Origin: Scheffersomyces stipitis CBS 6054
Lineage: Eukaryota; Ascomycota; Pichiomycetes; Serinales; Debaryomycetaceae
DNA length: 64,000 bases
Direction: 5' to 3'
Assembly (NCBI RefSeq): GCF_000209165.1
Contig: NC_009048.1
Span: 372,001 to 436,000 of the forward strand
Positions 50,101 to 59,396 of the stretch are shown piece by piece. A model generated the notes under the pieces. It was not told the origin of the DNA. It did no database searches and saw only the letters and a list, made by a program, of their open reading frames with translations. Position numbers and translations under genes: made by a program. Position 1 is the first letter of the stretch. Each line of letters opens with the position of its first letter.

Positions 50101-50984
50101 ACTATCTCACAAAGTGTGCTAAACTCGGGACTCTAGGAATATCAAAGCTTGGTAACCGTTACTTGTACGCTTGGAGAATTAGCAAATCCAACTTGTTTAT
50201 TCTTCGGGCTATTCTGAGTGACGAGTTTTACAGTGGCTATGACTTTGTCAATTACTGCAAACAAAATGATCCTCCAGCGGAACATGTTCGAAGTTGTGAT
50301 GAATATGATCCAAGAAAGTTTGATACCCTCACTGGCTTCAACCTTCCACATTCTCTTGTCAAGGAGCTCTGCTTTACGATCGAGAGTTCTTTACAAAGAT
50401 TGGGAGGTTCGCAGCTTTTGAACGAATGGATTGCGTTGTATGGTCCCGTTCCTGAGGGTGATCCAAAAGCTCAGAGATACAGAAATAGTATAAAGAGAAG
50501 GAAACTAGATGAAGACAATGTAAAGGAAGATCGACAAACGCAGCAACAGCAACAGCCACATGTTCAAAAACAGCCCCAACAGCAGCAGGTTCCTTCCGTA
50601 AACATGAATATCCCAACACAGCCTTTAGCTCCGATTCAAAATCCAATCCCTAATTCACAATTGAACGGTCTTTTGAACGAGAACTATGGTACTCCGAAAT
50701 TCAGTCCTGGTTCATTAATTCCTATGGACCAAAATATGGACGACATCTTTTCCAAAATCACAAATAGACCTGATAATAATTCTTTCAATCTCCCCACTTA
50801 CAATTTCCCTAGTGTATCATCGACTCCAAATGTCACATTTGAAAGTGAACCTAATCTCATAACGATTCAGGACAACTTCGAAAATGCTATGGAAAACTAC
50901 TACGCTCTTGATGACCCCTACTTTGAAATTTTTAACGAATCTACGCTCAACCAATTGATCGATACATTTGATCAACAAAAATAA
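47124..50984 (+). CDS. Large Zn2Cys6 transcription factor (Hap1/Oaf1/Mrr1-like class)
   Basis: A 1286-residue regulator. Cys26, 29, 36, 42, 45 and 54 form the CX2CX6CX5CX2CX8C zinc cluster, preceded by ARKRNRITLVC; the basic residues before the first Cys resemble Hap1 and Oaf1. A Ser/Thr-rich segment (about 75-160) and a Gln-rich segment with repeated QQPL units (about 190-225) follow. The large middle domain (about 400-1080) has the fungal-specific pattern: WIHINRFFKFIYPYIPFLDETSF is the W-x-x-x-x-x-F-F-x-x-Y/I-P-x-x-P-F-x-D motif of this class, and RRKIWFHLNYIDL follows as expected. The end is Gln/Pro/Asn-rich with acidic-hydrophobic pieces suited to activation. The orthologue is not identified. 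Confidence 0.93.
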   Translation: MSDNLNDDLNQVQKQARKRNRITLVCNVCKFRKVKCDRGQPCSSCTKYNTSHICAYNKPYYGDASVDVVNVEPDVLQKNSLSESSSVNSAQTASGIVDSPNSGPSSTSTSSTSVSAISANQPASSSVFSKVITLATAQDTTSLNLFNRNAVPTPLESHDRLSNSNTSAFKPDYQTPRRITLKQKLQAQHPQLGLQQPQQALGQQPLAQQPSSQQPLSQQPLDQQPQALRHQNTTLPTPQRPPPQLTHVPQQDARLRRVHLSVSLESYKSSERPYKLSISSTGSYSTTSPVVTGRSPHGLNNINSVDQSLNKLLEVQSNDSDKGSQQFTSPSYASATTHASTGPTSVSSTTHLDYKEPNLTPNSRVYLVAKQYVDIMKHFQDYKSVIGINPVSSPSDTINFFDYPPISTTPDKYEVNHGPFTWHAFLKMDMGLSDLWAFMSTKSQSFHEAKTKFMDCVPPGKNKESSRSFENQSVLNKTPIQVLQRLNIAAKKKFNTSKHNINEGIPLGLNFITDHEYLNNNDIELSSKILTVLPSKRIVWIHINRFFKFIYPYIPFLDETSFKKSIEAIIGPESFTEEKIEGLKIEDNIDYAKLGIMLIILRMSYLSLITNNQEVNEFFLGYDGQKRNTFYKEKQKLTDSELRSLKMLLLNSIGIDVIVLARNCLNKFQLFQKMNLSILQLALFMRIYVFIAPEDSEGPDRNQFQIYNGTLLLMAYSIGLNREPDSFKSVLNDPKENNIRRKIWFHLNYIDLLHGFSSGNPLTTNPIASDVKFPFHEDGNENISFEALDSYTHVAWKFLQPLSTKMRNILNIVGNVSEGVKIIELVEALNDFEIFVATNLGTHISEFIDAFKEDFFNDNFRRVLQVHYYIQVKFFMVSIYHHLFIHYETEKNQELSFFYLKKMLMVLTEEFLPSYYTILEHEHYYFSYSANLFLNPVIESAMHKSNGILFSLIIRMSYTIRAMEGANPSAHVEKMATDESYKSYFDDMLQLQYYLTKCAKLGTLGISKLGNRYLYAWRISKSNLFILRAILSDEFYSGYDFVNYCKQNDPPAEHVRSCDEYDPRKFDTLTGFNLPHSLVKELCFTIESSLQRLGGSQLLNEWIALYGPVPEGDPKAQRYRNSIKRRKLDEDNVKEDRQTQQQQQPHVQKQPQQQQVPSVNMNIPTQPLAPIQNPIPNSQLNGLLNENYGTPKFSPGSLIPMDQNMDDIFSKITNRPDNNSFNLPTYNFPSVSSTPNVTFESEPNLITIQDNFENAMENYYALDDPYFEIFNESTLNQLIDTFDQQK

Positions 50985-51106
50985 AATAAAATTATAGCAA
51001 AAGATTATATATCTAATTTAGGAATCGTTTATCATTGTACTCATTAAGCATTGTACTCGTAACATAAATGTAATTGTCGTTTAGTTGTAGTGTGCAATCG
51101 TTTATC

Positions 51107-51934
51107 TTAGGCTTCCTTCTGGTAAACTATTTCACCACCTTGCATGGTGAAGTAGCCTTCTTCATCATCAGCAAATTCAGTCCAAGCTTGAATGATCTCT
51201 TGTTTCTTCTTTTTGTTTGTTTCTTCATCGCCGACTTTGAGATTCTCGCCAGAATTCTGGATTCTGTTGATGCTTCCTTTCGCTGAGAAAGCTCTTGCAG
51301 CTGCATCCGAAACACACCAGATCCAAGCTGACGCCTTGATGTTTTCACTAATATAACCAGCCTTGATAGCCTTGGACTTCAACGATCTACCAGCTCTGGT
51401 GTCCGTAGATTTAGCTGCCTTGCTGGTGAACCAGAATCGCAAAGTATCTTCGTACTTCTGAGGGAAGATTGTAGTTGACTCCAAGTCAGCATCACGAACA
51501 CAAACAAAGCCGTTAGGTTTGGTTACTCTTTTAAGCTCTTTGAGACCAGCAATGGGATCCTCCAAGTGAATAACCACCTGGTGAGCATACACTACATCAA
51601 AAGAGTTGTCTTCAAAGGGCAATTGATAGATTGAGCCAATCTGGAACTTGACATTGTCAACCTTTTTTCCCTGTGCAGCCAACTTGGCCTTGTTTTCGTT
51701 GGCTAAATCGATCAATTCCTCCGTAGGCTCAACGCCAATGATCTCACCTCCTTCCACATAGTTGGCAAAGTCCAAGGTGATTGATCCTGGACCACAACCA
51801 ACATCCAAAAGCTTGTGGTTGGGCTCAAGAATAGGAATCACAAAACCAGCGCTGTTTGAAACCGTTCTTGACGCATGTGTATCTGAGATTGCCTTGTTGA
51901 ATCCGTTTTTATAGTAAGATTGATCCTGTACCAT
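51107..51934 (-). CDS. Class I SAM-dependent methyltransferase
   Basis: A 275-residue soluble enzyme of the UbiE/Methyltransf_11 type. Motif I, LLDVGCGPGS, at 42-51 binds S-adenosylmethionine; an acidic residue at the end of the next strand (IIGVEPTEELIDLA) and the later VVYAHQVVIHLEDPIAGLKELKRVTKPNGFVCV block match motifs II to IV of small-molecule methyltransferases. The C-terminal third is helical and Lys-rich (NKKKKQEI). No targeting sequence is seen. The substrate cannot be read from sequence; homologues of this size are often annotated only as generic methyltransferases. The promoter contains three tandem AGTGAAAA units. Confidence 0.9.
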   Translation of the reverse strand: MVQDQSYYKNGFNKAISDTHASRTVSNSAGFVIPILEPNHKLLDVGCGPGSITLDFANYVEGGEIIGVEPTEELIDLANENKAKLAAQGKKVDNVKFQIGSIYQLPFEDNSFDVVYAHQVVIHLEDPIAGLKELKRVTKPNGFVCVRDADLESTTIFPQKYEDTLRFWFTSKAAKSTDTRAGRSLKSKAIKAGYISENIKASAWIWCVSDAAARAFSAKGSINRIQNSGENLKVGDEETNKKKKQEIIQAWTEFADDEEGYFTMQGGEIVYQKEA

Positions 51935-51984
51935 TTTACTGCTGAAACTATCGTTGATGTTAATTAAATTAAAGAGTCCGGAAA

Positions 51985-52008
51985 GTGAAAAAGTGAAAAA
52001 GTGAAAAA
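51985..52008. repeat. Three tandem 8-bp units in a short intergenic region
   Basis: AGTGAAAA occurs three times without interruption, 50-75 bases ahead of the methyltransferase ATG (TTTTCACT on its strand). Such a short perfect array may be a slippage product or a cluster of factor sites. Confidence 0.85.
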
Positions 52009-52191
52009 TCTACCTATTATATATATGGAACCACCAGAAGATGTGCTCGGTGTTATTCGGGATTAAAATGCAGCGGAACGCTCTATGCCATATTGGCTAG
52101 AAACGGTTGCGAAAATATGTCAATTCAGTCCAAAAATAGAAAGACTCAAATGAAATTAAAGCCGTTCAGCTCCGTTAACGTGCGGACCAGT

Positions 52192-55100
52192 CTAAGAAGA
52201 GGCATTCATAACTCCAGCACTGAAGGCCAAGGCCCAAGTTCTACTTTGTCCATTGTCCAACCAGCTGGACTTGAACGAGCTCGCAGAGAAAAAGTTCCAG
52301 GCACTCTTTGGATCGAAAAGGGCCTGGTTTAGACGTAAGATCCCTGTCCAGCCACTGTTTACTTTACTCAAGAACTTGGATATCTGGCTGTTCCATTCCT
52401 CTTTTGTATATGCCGGGCCACGAATAAGTGACGATGCCGGCGTGATAGGCAACATGTGAATTCCATGTACGTATTCGGGATTCTTGTCTGGGCTTCCGAA
52501 ATAAGTGGTGTAGTCTATCTTGTTTTCAAAGAAGATTCCACTAACCTTGTTGCCTAGTATCTGAGAAGGTTCGACTTTGTTGGTGCTGGTGTAAAGCATA
52601 TATTTGTTCATAGCTCTGGCCAGTACGGCCAACATCAAATCGCCTGTTGATTCCATACGTTTATTTCCAGTAACTTTGCCCCACAACTTAAGACCGTAGG
52701 CAAAGTTGTAGTCTTCAGAACTGGATTCTTCGTTCTTACCATCTCCAGAAGCGAATAAACCTGCTGCCCATGAGTGGCCAGAGAACCAGTCGTACATTCT
52801 GAAAACCGGGAAGTTGGGGTCGGAAGTAGATGGATTGCTAACATCACGAACCAATGCATTAACCCATGGTTGTTGATCTTTAGCCCAAGTACCGCCGTAT
52901 TTCTTGTCGACATAACCGATTATGGCTGCTGCATGGATGAAGTAGCCGTAGTGAAAGTGATGGTCATTGTAGTAGCCAGAACCAAAGTCGGCTCCAGTGT
53001 CACCGTTGTTGTTACAGGTGGATGTAATACCGAAGTATCTGGTATCGTACATCAAAGGATAGTATTGCTTGTTGTTTCTGAACTGGGCGAATGTATCTTT
53101 CAATGTAGCCAACAACGACTTGGCTAACTTCTGGTCACCGATGATATCATTTACAACAAATAAGATATAAGCAAATTTGTCTAATACCTTTCCAGAGTAA
53201 TAGTTGGAGTTCTGGGACATCACTAAGGTCTTGATATCTACAGACAACTCCAGGTTAGCAGCAGCAGCTATAGTCTTTAATTGGGCAGCAGTATATGTTA
53301 TGGCCTTGCTTCCTACACTTTGAGTCCAAGGCAAGAACTGGACATTGGTGTTTAATTTTTCTGACAAGTTGATGTTGTTGATGACATAGCCCTTCATATC
53401 TCCCTTGGTTGTAGACGTCAAAGTCATACCGGTATTGTATGATTTTGTATCAGATTTCAATGATTCAACATGATGGGGATAGAGGAAGACTACGGGCCTA
53501 CCAGAAATGGACTTACCCAGAGTGACATAGTTGAATTGGTAGTCCGCAGAAGTGCCTCCATTTCCAGTGGCCTTGATATTACACTGAGTTGGGTACATTC
53601 CGGCAGCTTCATCATAGTAAGTGTTGTGGGCAGCTGTTGCTGCAATGGCATACTGAATAATGAGACCGTTAATAGCTTTGGAACCCACAATCTTATTATT
53701 GTTGCTAACAGAAAGCTTGAAACTGGAAATAGACTGGCCACTTGGAATCTTCACATAGATAAGATATTGCACTCCGTTGAAAAGCGTGGCTCTATAACGC
53801 AACAAGTTTGCTTTGTTAAGAGTGGACGACGATTCTTGTGCAAGCTTACTGAATCCAACGCCAGAGTTGATTTGAGGAATCAAATTTCCGTGGTAGATGG
53901 AAGTGACAAAACCCATGCCTTGGACAATGGGAATTTCTACGTAATTAGCAGAAATATCTCCATTCGTGGAAAGCTTGACATTTACAGACATTACCCTCAT
54001 GACAGAAACGTGCATCTTGATACCAGATGTAAAGGCAGTGGCGGATACAATCATTTCGTTCAAGTGTATCGGATTGAAGTAGTACGAGGCTGAGCTGGGG
54101 TTGTTGGTGTTTTGAGTTCCAAACACTCTTCTGCTGGCAATGGTTCTCTGAACTCCAAATCCGTAGTAACCAGATTTTACGAAAGCTAAATTGAATGGCT
54201 GGGCGTAAACTGTATCGGTTTGTGGACCGAGGAACAAATTGGAGTAGAACTTGTTGGTTTGGTAAGGTTGTCCATCATTGGTAGCACCTGCGGGGAGAGC
54301 TAACGGCAAGTTCTGTCTCTTGAAAGTTAAGGTTGTTTTAGCAGTAGAAATCGGTTGAAAGATGTCTCCAGTGAAACCATTGGCATTTGAAACAGTAACT
54401 AGAGCCATTACTGGAGCTGCAAATGCAAAGAAAACTGGCAGAAGAGAAGAAGAGCTTTCTGAAATTATGCTGGAAGAGACCGTAGAAACATTCTGTGGTG
54501 CAGCCGAAGTAGAAATTGTGGACAGCTCCAACGAAGATGACTCAACTTCACTGCTATAGGCTAAAGACTGTGAAATGTAAGAACTATTCTCAGAGGAGTA
54601 AGAAGAATAGCCAGATTCTCTGATGGGAATATATGTCTGGGTAGAGTTGTTTGAAGAAATGGAACTTGAGGAATTGGTGTATCTTACACTACTTATCTGA
54701 GCTGCTGATGTTGCGATACTAGATGAGTTTGATGTTGAAGTGACCGGATATGAAGATACTAAAGCGATTGTGTCAGCTTGGGCAATAACTTCAGCAGAAG
54801 AAGAAACGTAACTAGACAGCTCTTCAGATGTGCTGGTTAAAACCTTTGCGTTAGCAGGTATAGTTCCGTTTGTCACTGAACTGGTGAAAGTTACAGTTGT
54901 CGAAGTAGTATATTCGCTGAAGAAATCAGATTCCGAGGCATTTGCAATCAAAGTAGTTGAGAGAAGAATACCTTGGGTTAATGTCCTCGTGTCTATGGAA
55001 TATTCCAAAGACTTGGAAATGTACAATCCTCCAAGCGCAAGAGGATTTCTCATAGTGGAACTTATCGCTTCTGAAGATTCAAAAGGGAGAACTTCTGGTG

Positions 55101-55659
55101 TAACCCTGGCAATATAGATAATTGTAGTGGTTGTGGGTACTTGAGGCATACAAGTCGGAGCTGAAGGACCTTCGTCGTCTTCTTGCTCTGCTTCAAGATC
55201 GTATTCTTCATCTTCAGCATCCTCTTCGTTACTAATATATGGTTGCGAAAGCAAGTTAGGGCTCTTTTCGCAGCCATCGCAACCGTAGCTCACTATTTCT
55301 GTAGTTAATGTCTCTGACTCGGTATAGTAGTGCAAAACTGTACCTGAGTCATCCACAGAAGTTGACGTCTTTTTAAGGTAATTAACAAACGTAGTTGCTA
55401 GCGTAGTAGCTTCTGGTTGTGGGATTTCATTTGGCTCATAGACAAAAACCACTTTGATTCCCTGTGTTTCTTCGGGCTGCGAGCTGTTCACTTGAGCGTC
55501 GAATACATCATCAAGCTTATTTTGAAAGCATACGGGGAGTACCGTTTTTGTTTCTGTCACAGTAGTTGTAGTTGCAACTGAGTCTTCTGCCAGATCCAGG
55601 GTATTTGCGAGGATGCAGGCCACTAGGAAGGCTAGCAGCTGCAAGGAAGACACTTTCAT
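52192..55659 (-). CDS. ENG1: Endo-1,3-beta-glucanase, GH81, daughter-cell separation
   Basis: A 1155-residue secreted hydrolase that degrades the septum glucan when mother and daughter separate (Eng1/Dse4). Residues 1-18 are a signal peptide. The N-terminal part to about 440 is Ser/Thr-rich, probably heavily mannosylated, with a small Cys-containing motif (YGCDGCEKSP) and an acidic stretch. The GH81 catalytic region begins near FQPISTAKTTLTFKRQNLPLALP and continues to the end: TNKFYSNLFLG, DHHFHYGYFIHAAAIIG and EESSSEDYNFAYGLKLWG (Glu977, 978 and 982, the acidic residues expected at the active site), then SRTWALAF. The length matches known yeast Eng1 (about 1120-1150). There is no GPI signal. 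Two Ace2-type sites lie upstream. Confidence 0.95.
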   Translation of the reverse strand: MKVSSLQLLAFLVACILANTLDLAEDSVATTTTVTETKTVLPVCFQNKLDDVFDAQVNSSQPEETQGIKVVFVYEPNEIPQPEATTLATTFVNYLKKTSTSVDDSGTVLHYYTESETLTTEIVSYGCDGCEKSPNLLSQPYISNEEDAEDEEYDLEAEQEDDEGPSAPTCMPQVPTTTTIIYIARVTPEVLPFESSEAISSTMRNPLALGGLYISKSLEYSIDTRTLTQGILLSTTLIANASESDFFSEYTTSTTVTFTSSVTNGTIPANAKVLTSTSEELSSYVSSSAEVIAQADTIALVSSYPVTSTSNSSSIATSAAQISSVRYTNSSSSISSNNSTQTYIPIRESGYSSYSSENSSYISQSLAYSSEVESSSLELSTISTSAAPQNVSTVSSSIISESSSSLLPVFFAFAAPVMALVTVSNANGFTGDIFQPISTAKTTLTFKRQNLPLALPAGATNDGQPYQTNKFYSNLFLGPQTDTVYAQPFNLAFVKSGYYGFGVQRTIASRRVFGTQNTNNPSSASYYFNPIHLNEMIVSATAFTSGIKMHVSVMRVMSVNVKLSTNGDISANYVEIPIVQGMGFVTSIYHGNLIPQINSGVGFSKLAQESSSTLNKANLLRYRATLFNGVQYLIYVKIPSGQSISSFKLSVSNNNKIVGSKAINGLIIQYAIAATAAHNTYYDEAAGMYPTQCNIKATGNGGTSADYQFNYVTLGKSISGRPVVFLYPHHVESLKSDTKSYNTGMTLTSTTKGDMKGYVINNINLSEKLNTNVQFLPWTQSVGSKAITYTAAQLKTIAAAANLELSVDIKTLVMSQNSNYYSGKVLDKFAYILFVVNDIIGDQKLAKSLLATLKDTFAQFRNNKQYYPLMYDTRYFGITSTCNNNGDTGADFGSGYYNDHHFHYGYFIHAAAIIGYVDKKYGGTWAKDQQPWVNALVRDVSNPSTSDPNFPVFRMYDWFSGHSWAAGLFASGDGKNEESSSEDYNFAYGLKLWGKVTGNKRMESTGDLMLAVLARAMNKYMLYTSTNKVEPSQILGNKVSGIFFENKIDYTTYFGSPDKNPEYVHGIHMLPITPASSLIRGPAYTKEEWNSQISKFLSKVNSGWTGILRLNQALFDPKSAWNFFSASSFKSSWLDNGQSRTWALAFSAGVMNASS

Positions 55660-55920
55660 TTGGCAGTATTGGAGATAAATATACTGTCAAACGAAGAAAA
55701 AGACAGAAGTTTTGACATGATGAAAATTGGATCTCCAGTGGATTTAATAGATATCGAGATCTGCTGGATTAAACTATCTTTCTATAAAATATTCACGAAG
55801 TGCTAATGTTCGGGTCAAAAATAATGCAGTAAAAGCAAAATACGAGATGCTCGCCTTATGCAAGACGCGCTAAGTCGCACAAGAGTGTTAAAAATATGCA
55901 TATCGCACAGCGTAACGGGA

Positions 55921-55974
55921 GCCAGCCATCTTCAGTAGAGTCACAAGACGCAAAGGTTATTGAGCTAGCCAGCA
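55921..55974. promoter_or_regulatory. Ace2/Swi5-type GCCAGC pair upstream of ENG1
   Basis: GCCAGC occurs at 55921-55926 and 55968-55973. The second copy, AGCCAGCA at 55967-55974, fits the Ace2/Swi5 consensus RRCCAGCR fully; the first fits except its last base. They lie 262 and 309 bases ahead of the ENG1 ATG. In yeasts ENG1/DSE4 is a known target of Ace2 in late mitosis, so the sites agree with expectation. Confidence 0.42.
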
Positions 55975-56957
55975 AAGAATGCAGAATACAATGCAAATAA
56001 GATGTCGAACCAGTAGCAAAATCAAGATCACAACAGAAATCAGATCAGAAATCAAGTTTACTGCGTGTGTTTGACATTTAATTGCATTTTTTGAATGCAT
56101 GCAATAAATATTCGGCACACCATAGTGCGGAGATTACAAAGAAAACACTTCTTCTTACGAAGAGAACAAAGAGAACAACGATCTACATGTAAACAAAGAC
56201 AATATGAGGAGGGCACATCTAGCCGTTGTCATATATGGGATAGTTGCGTGGAAAAATTGATAACTAGGCTGAAATTGTATTGATTCTCAATAAAAATTAG
56301 ATTTGTAGAAATCGCAAAATTGTAGCGAAAATTACAAAATAAAAAGTGTGTGAATTTAACCTTGCAAAATATATATCCAATTAATCTTCAATAAAGCACT
56401 TTCAACAAGAGTTAACCATTCCTACTACAGTAGCCTTAGTATATAAGACAATTAAACGGAGCACTGATTCTCAATTGTATACAAAGAGAGTGGTTAGACT
56501 ATCTCGCAAGAAAAATAGTGCTGCGCTAGAGCCTAAAACTGGCTGCTAGAGCAAATTGAAATCGCAAGATATTGCAAAGAAACAGAGAAAGTGTCAAATT
56601 AGCCAAATGTTTAGAAACATGTCAAAGCGTTTCAAATGGTGTGTTTCCTAGCTAGATCTGGTCTCTATCTGATCCAGTAGCACTGTACGCTTGAGCCAGA
56701 TCCATTCCTGCTCATAAGTGACCTGGTAGCGCCGACTCGCGGGCTCGGAGCTTCAGGGTTTACTCGGAAGCGATATTTAGGGGATGGAGGGAAGGGGAAG
56801 TAAGAGACGAGAAAACCATACAGAATAAAGAGAAAAATGAAGCCAAAGCAGAAGAAAGAAACACCAGTAGTGTTAACACCTATGTGAGAGCAAATATCAT
56901 CTTCATAACCACGGAAGCAAAATTGTTTTGGTCCATTTTCCAACCATTTCGAGATTA

Positions 56958-56982
56958 TCACGTGACGCGATGTACAGCCAAT
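56958..56982. promoter_or_regulatory. TCACGTGA and CCAAT elements of SDH2
   Basis: TCACGTGA (Cbf1-type) is at 56958-56965 and CCAAT at 56978-56982, about 200 bases ahead of the SDH2 ATG. CCAAT is bound by the Hap2/3/4/5 complex, the respiratory activator of SDH2 in Saccharomyces. The pairing in a respiratory promoter is plausible. Confidence 0.45.
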
Positions 56983-57174
56983 CACGCTGCGACAATTTGT
57001 AAACTGCGCTCCCCCGGGAAATTCAGCCGGGTAAATTTTTTCCTCAGTGCTTTAAAATCTATACAAAAGAATCTGGAGAACACACTTTTTCTTTAGTAGT
57101 TCAATTTAGTTTGATATTGAAGTTCAATTTTTTTGAGTCTATTGAAGTTCACATCATTAATATCAACGGCTACG

Positions 57175-57963
57175 ATGTTCAGATCTGTTTTGCGTTTCCA
57201 ACAGCCAACCAGAGCTTTTGTGAGAGGTTTGGCTACTTCGGCTGAAAAGACTTCAAGAATCAAGAGTTTCCAGATCTACAGATGGAATCCAGACACACCA
57301 GAAGTGGCTCCCACTATGCAGAAGTACGATATAGACTTGAACGACTGTGGTCCCATGGTTCTAGATGCGATCTTGAAGATCAAGAACGAGCAGGATTCAA
57401 CCTTGACGTTCAGAAGATCGTGTCGTGAAGGTATCTGTGGTTCGTGTGCCATGAACATTGGAGGCAGAAACACCTTGGCCTGTTTGTGTCGTATAGACAC
57501 CGACACTTCGAAGGATTTGAAGATCTACCCATTGCCTCACATGTTTGTAGTGAGAGACTTGGTACCAGACTTGACCCACTTCTACAAGCAATACAAATCC
57601 ATTCAGCCATATTTACAGAGAGACACACCTCCAACTGACGGTAGAGAGAACTTGCAGTCAATTGAAGACAGAGCTAAGTTGGATGGTTTGTACGAGTGTA
57701 TCCTCTGTGCCTGTTGTTCTACTTCGTGTCCTTCTTACTGGTGGAACCAACAGCAATACTTGGGTCCAGCCGTGTTGATGCAGGCCTACAGATGGTTGAT
57801 CGACTCCAGAGACGAAGCCTCCAAGATCAGAAGAGAAATGTTGCAGAACTCAATGTCGTTGTACAGATGCCACACCATCATGAACTGCTCGAGAACATGT
57901 CCTAAGGGCTTGAACCCGGGTAAGGCCATTGCCGAGATCAAGAAGCAGTTGGCTTTTGATTAG
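57175..57963 (+). CDS. SDH2: Succinate dehydrogenase iron-sulfur subunit
   Basis: A 262-residue matrix-facing subunit of respiratory complex II that passes electrons from FAD to ubiquinone through three clusters. The N terminus (about 1-25, several Arg, no acidic residue before Glu24) is a mitochondrial presequence. The 2Fe-2S ligands are Cys83, 88, 91 and 103 (CREGICGSC then LAC). The 4Fe-4S and 3Fe-4S ligands come from [12 protein letters not shown] (Cys175, 178, 181, 185) and [15 protein letters not shown] (Cys232, 238, 242). All positions are intact. The frame is open 14 codons upstream but only to a [11 protein letters not shown] is the natural start. Length agrees with Saccharomyces Sdh2 (266). 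Confidence 0.98.
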   Translation: MFRSVLRFQQPTRAFVRGLATSAEKTSRIKSFQIYRWNPDTPEVAPTMQKYDIDLNDCGPMVLDAILKIKNEQDSTLTFRRSCREGICGSCAMNIGGRNTLACLCRIDTDTSKDLKIYPLPHMFVVRDLVPDLTHFYKQYKSIQPYLQRDTPPTDGRENLQSIEDRAKLDGLYECILCACCSTSCPSYWWNQQQYLGPAVLMQAYRWLIDSRDEASKIRREMLQNSMSLYRCHTIMNCSRTCPKGLNPGKAIAEIKKQLAFD

Positions 57964-58674
57964 TTCATTTCATTTCCAAAACCTAAAATCAAAAAGACTG
58001 AACCGTATCGAAGTGATCTCATTCGCATTTGTCATATTGTAGTCTCAGATGTCTATATCTACGCTATAGTATATTTTAAATTATAGTAAGCTATAGGTTT
58101 CTCTGAGCACATAGTACCACACTTCGGTGCCTACGAGCTTTTGTGATTTTTACCTTTATGTTTCTATTTATTACTTATTTATTGTCATATTCAATACTTT
58201 GCATGCATCCAACTGTCGTAGACTTCATCTTCAATAAATGCTTATGGTAGATTTCTGTTTCGCTGACGTAATCTTCCTGTAACATCTTTTTGTTGCGCTC
58301 TCACTGGCCAAAGCGCATTTTCCGGGGCCGAGCCATTCCATCCACTCACGGCCAAGTCCAATTGCAATACTACCCTATTAAGTCTACTAGCAAAAGTTGC
58401 TACCCTCTGTTGGAATTGAAATTATAGTTCAATGCCATGCAATTGAACTTGTCCGTGATCCGGACAATTGAACTTCCGGGAATACTTTGCGCAAGTTGGT
58501 CTCTGTGAAAAACTTAGAAATTCTCTATACACACAGAAGCACACATTTATTTACGTTAACTTCTCCATTCTCACCGTGCCTCCTATACTTGCTTTATTCT
58601 CCGCTCCAAGCTATTCATTATTCTATCTAAAACCACACATTCCTCCGTATTGAGTGAAAAAGTCCCTATTTCTC

Positions 58675-58791
58675 TCACGTGACCAAATACTCCCCACAAA
58701 TATTACCATTTTGGGTCGTGGCCATCCTTAATCCGAGCCATTTCCCTGTCAACCAATGGGCCAATTACTGCAATCCAGGGGCAATAAGGGG
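58675..58791. promoter_or_regulatory. Cluster of TCACGTGA, two CCAAT and two AGGGG elements
   Basis: Within about 120 bases are TCACGTGA (58675), CCAAT (58753, 58761) and AGGGG (58777, 58787), 606-722 bases ahead of the FDH ATG. Each word alone is weak; the grouping in the promoter of a stress- and carbon-regulated gene is suggestive. Confidence 0.35.
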
Positions 58792-59255
58792 TCTCATTCT
58801 GCAATAGGATTTTCCGAGTCTGGGGAATTGAACCAGGATGCATAGGAAATAGAAGCTTGAAGCTGTTTTCCGAGAAATTAAACTATATCGCTCGGATAGT
58901 CCAACCAATGTAAAAGCACTGCCTTTTATTATTTGGCTTACGATTGTCGTTTAAGTTGTAAACAGGAAAGTACAATAGACTCGGACGTGCTTAACTCCAT
59001 ATTCGACCAAACAGTGCAAATTTTAATCACTCCTTGCTCCAGGAATTATTGTCTCGATTGGGGTGAGCGGGGTGTCTTGGGTATAACAATCGTCAGACAC
59101 AATGAAATTGATCCCTGTCCATACACAGCTCCACTTTGACACTGTTGGACTTAACCTAACTGATCGTTTGGGTGCAACTCATCCCCCACCATAGGGATAA
59201 TTATTTCTCGTTTAAGATCATTCGTTTTTGGATAGTTTATCCCGAGATGCAATTG

Positions 59256-59263
59256 TATAAATA
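59256..59263 (+). promoter_or_regulatory. TATA box of the first FDH gene
   Basis: TATAAATA, 134 bases ahead of the ATG at 59397, in AT-rich sequence. The second FDH gene has TATATAAG at a similar distance. Confidence 0.55.
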
Positions 59264-59396
59264 GCAAAGAAATAGCAGTTCATAATTGATAATTCGTAGA
59301 TCTCAAGTACGCACTACTTAAGTTCTGTTCAACTATACTAGTAGTTGTATTTTCAATTGTACTGTAGACACAACTCACACGACTCAATTATCAACC

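Larger units (their letters stand above)
55660..57174. other. 1.5-kb divergent promoter region of ENG1 and SDH2
   Basis: ENG1 is read leftward and SDH2 rightward. The ENG1 side has two GCCAGC elements; the SDH2 side has TCACGTGA and CCAAT elements. The middle (56080-56620) is AT-rich with many AAAATTG words and no coding frame. A 106-codon minus frame at 56665-56985 lies in the SDH2 promoter and has no support. Confidence 0.45.
57964..59396. other. 1.4-kb upstream region of the first FDH gene
   Basis: SDH2 3' region, then a long promoter. It contains TCACGTGA at 58675-58682, CCAAT words at 58753-58757 and 58761-58765, AGGGG stress-type elements at 58777-58781 and 58787-58791 (10 bases apart), and a TATAAATA at 59256-59263, 134 bases ahead of the ATG. 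AGGGG is the core of the Msn2/4-type stress element. No other gene is supported; the ATG-less frames near 58470 and 58930 are chance. Confidence 0.5.

Noticed and set aside
57133..57174. 14-codon upstream extension of SDH2 (and similar TTG/GTG extensions of the GIT1-like, MSS11-like, GPI and 27099-27986 genes)
   Set aside because: These extensions begin at TTG or GTG, which are not normal yeast starts, while a family-consistent ATG lies just inside.
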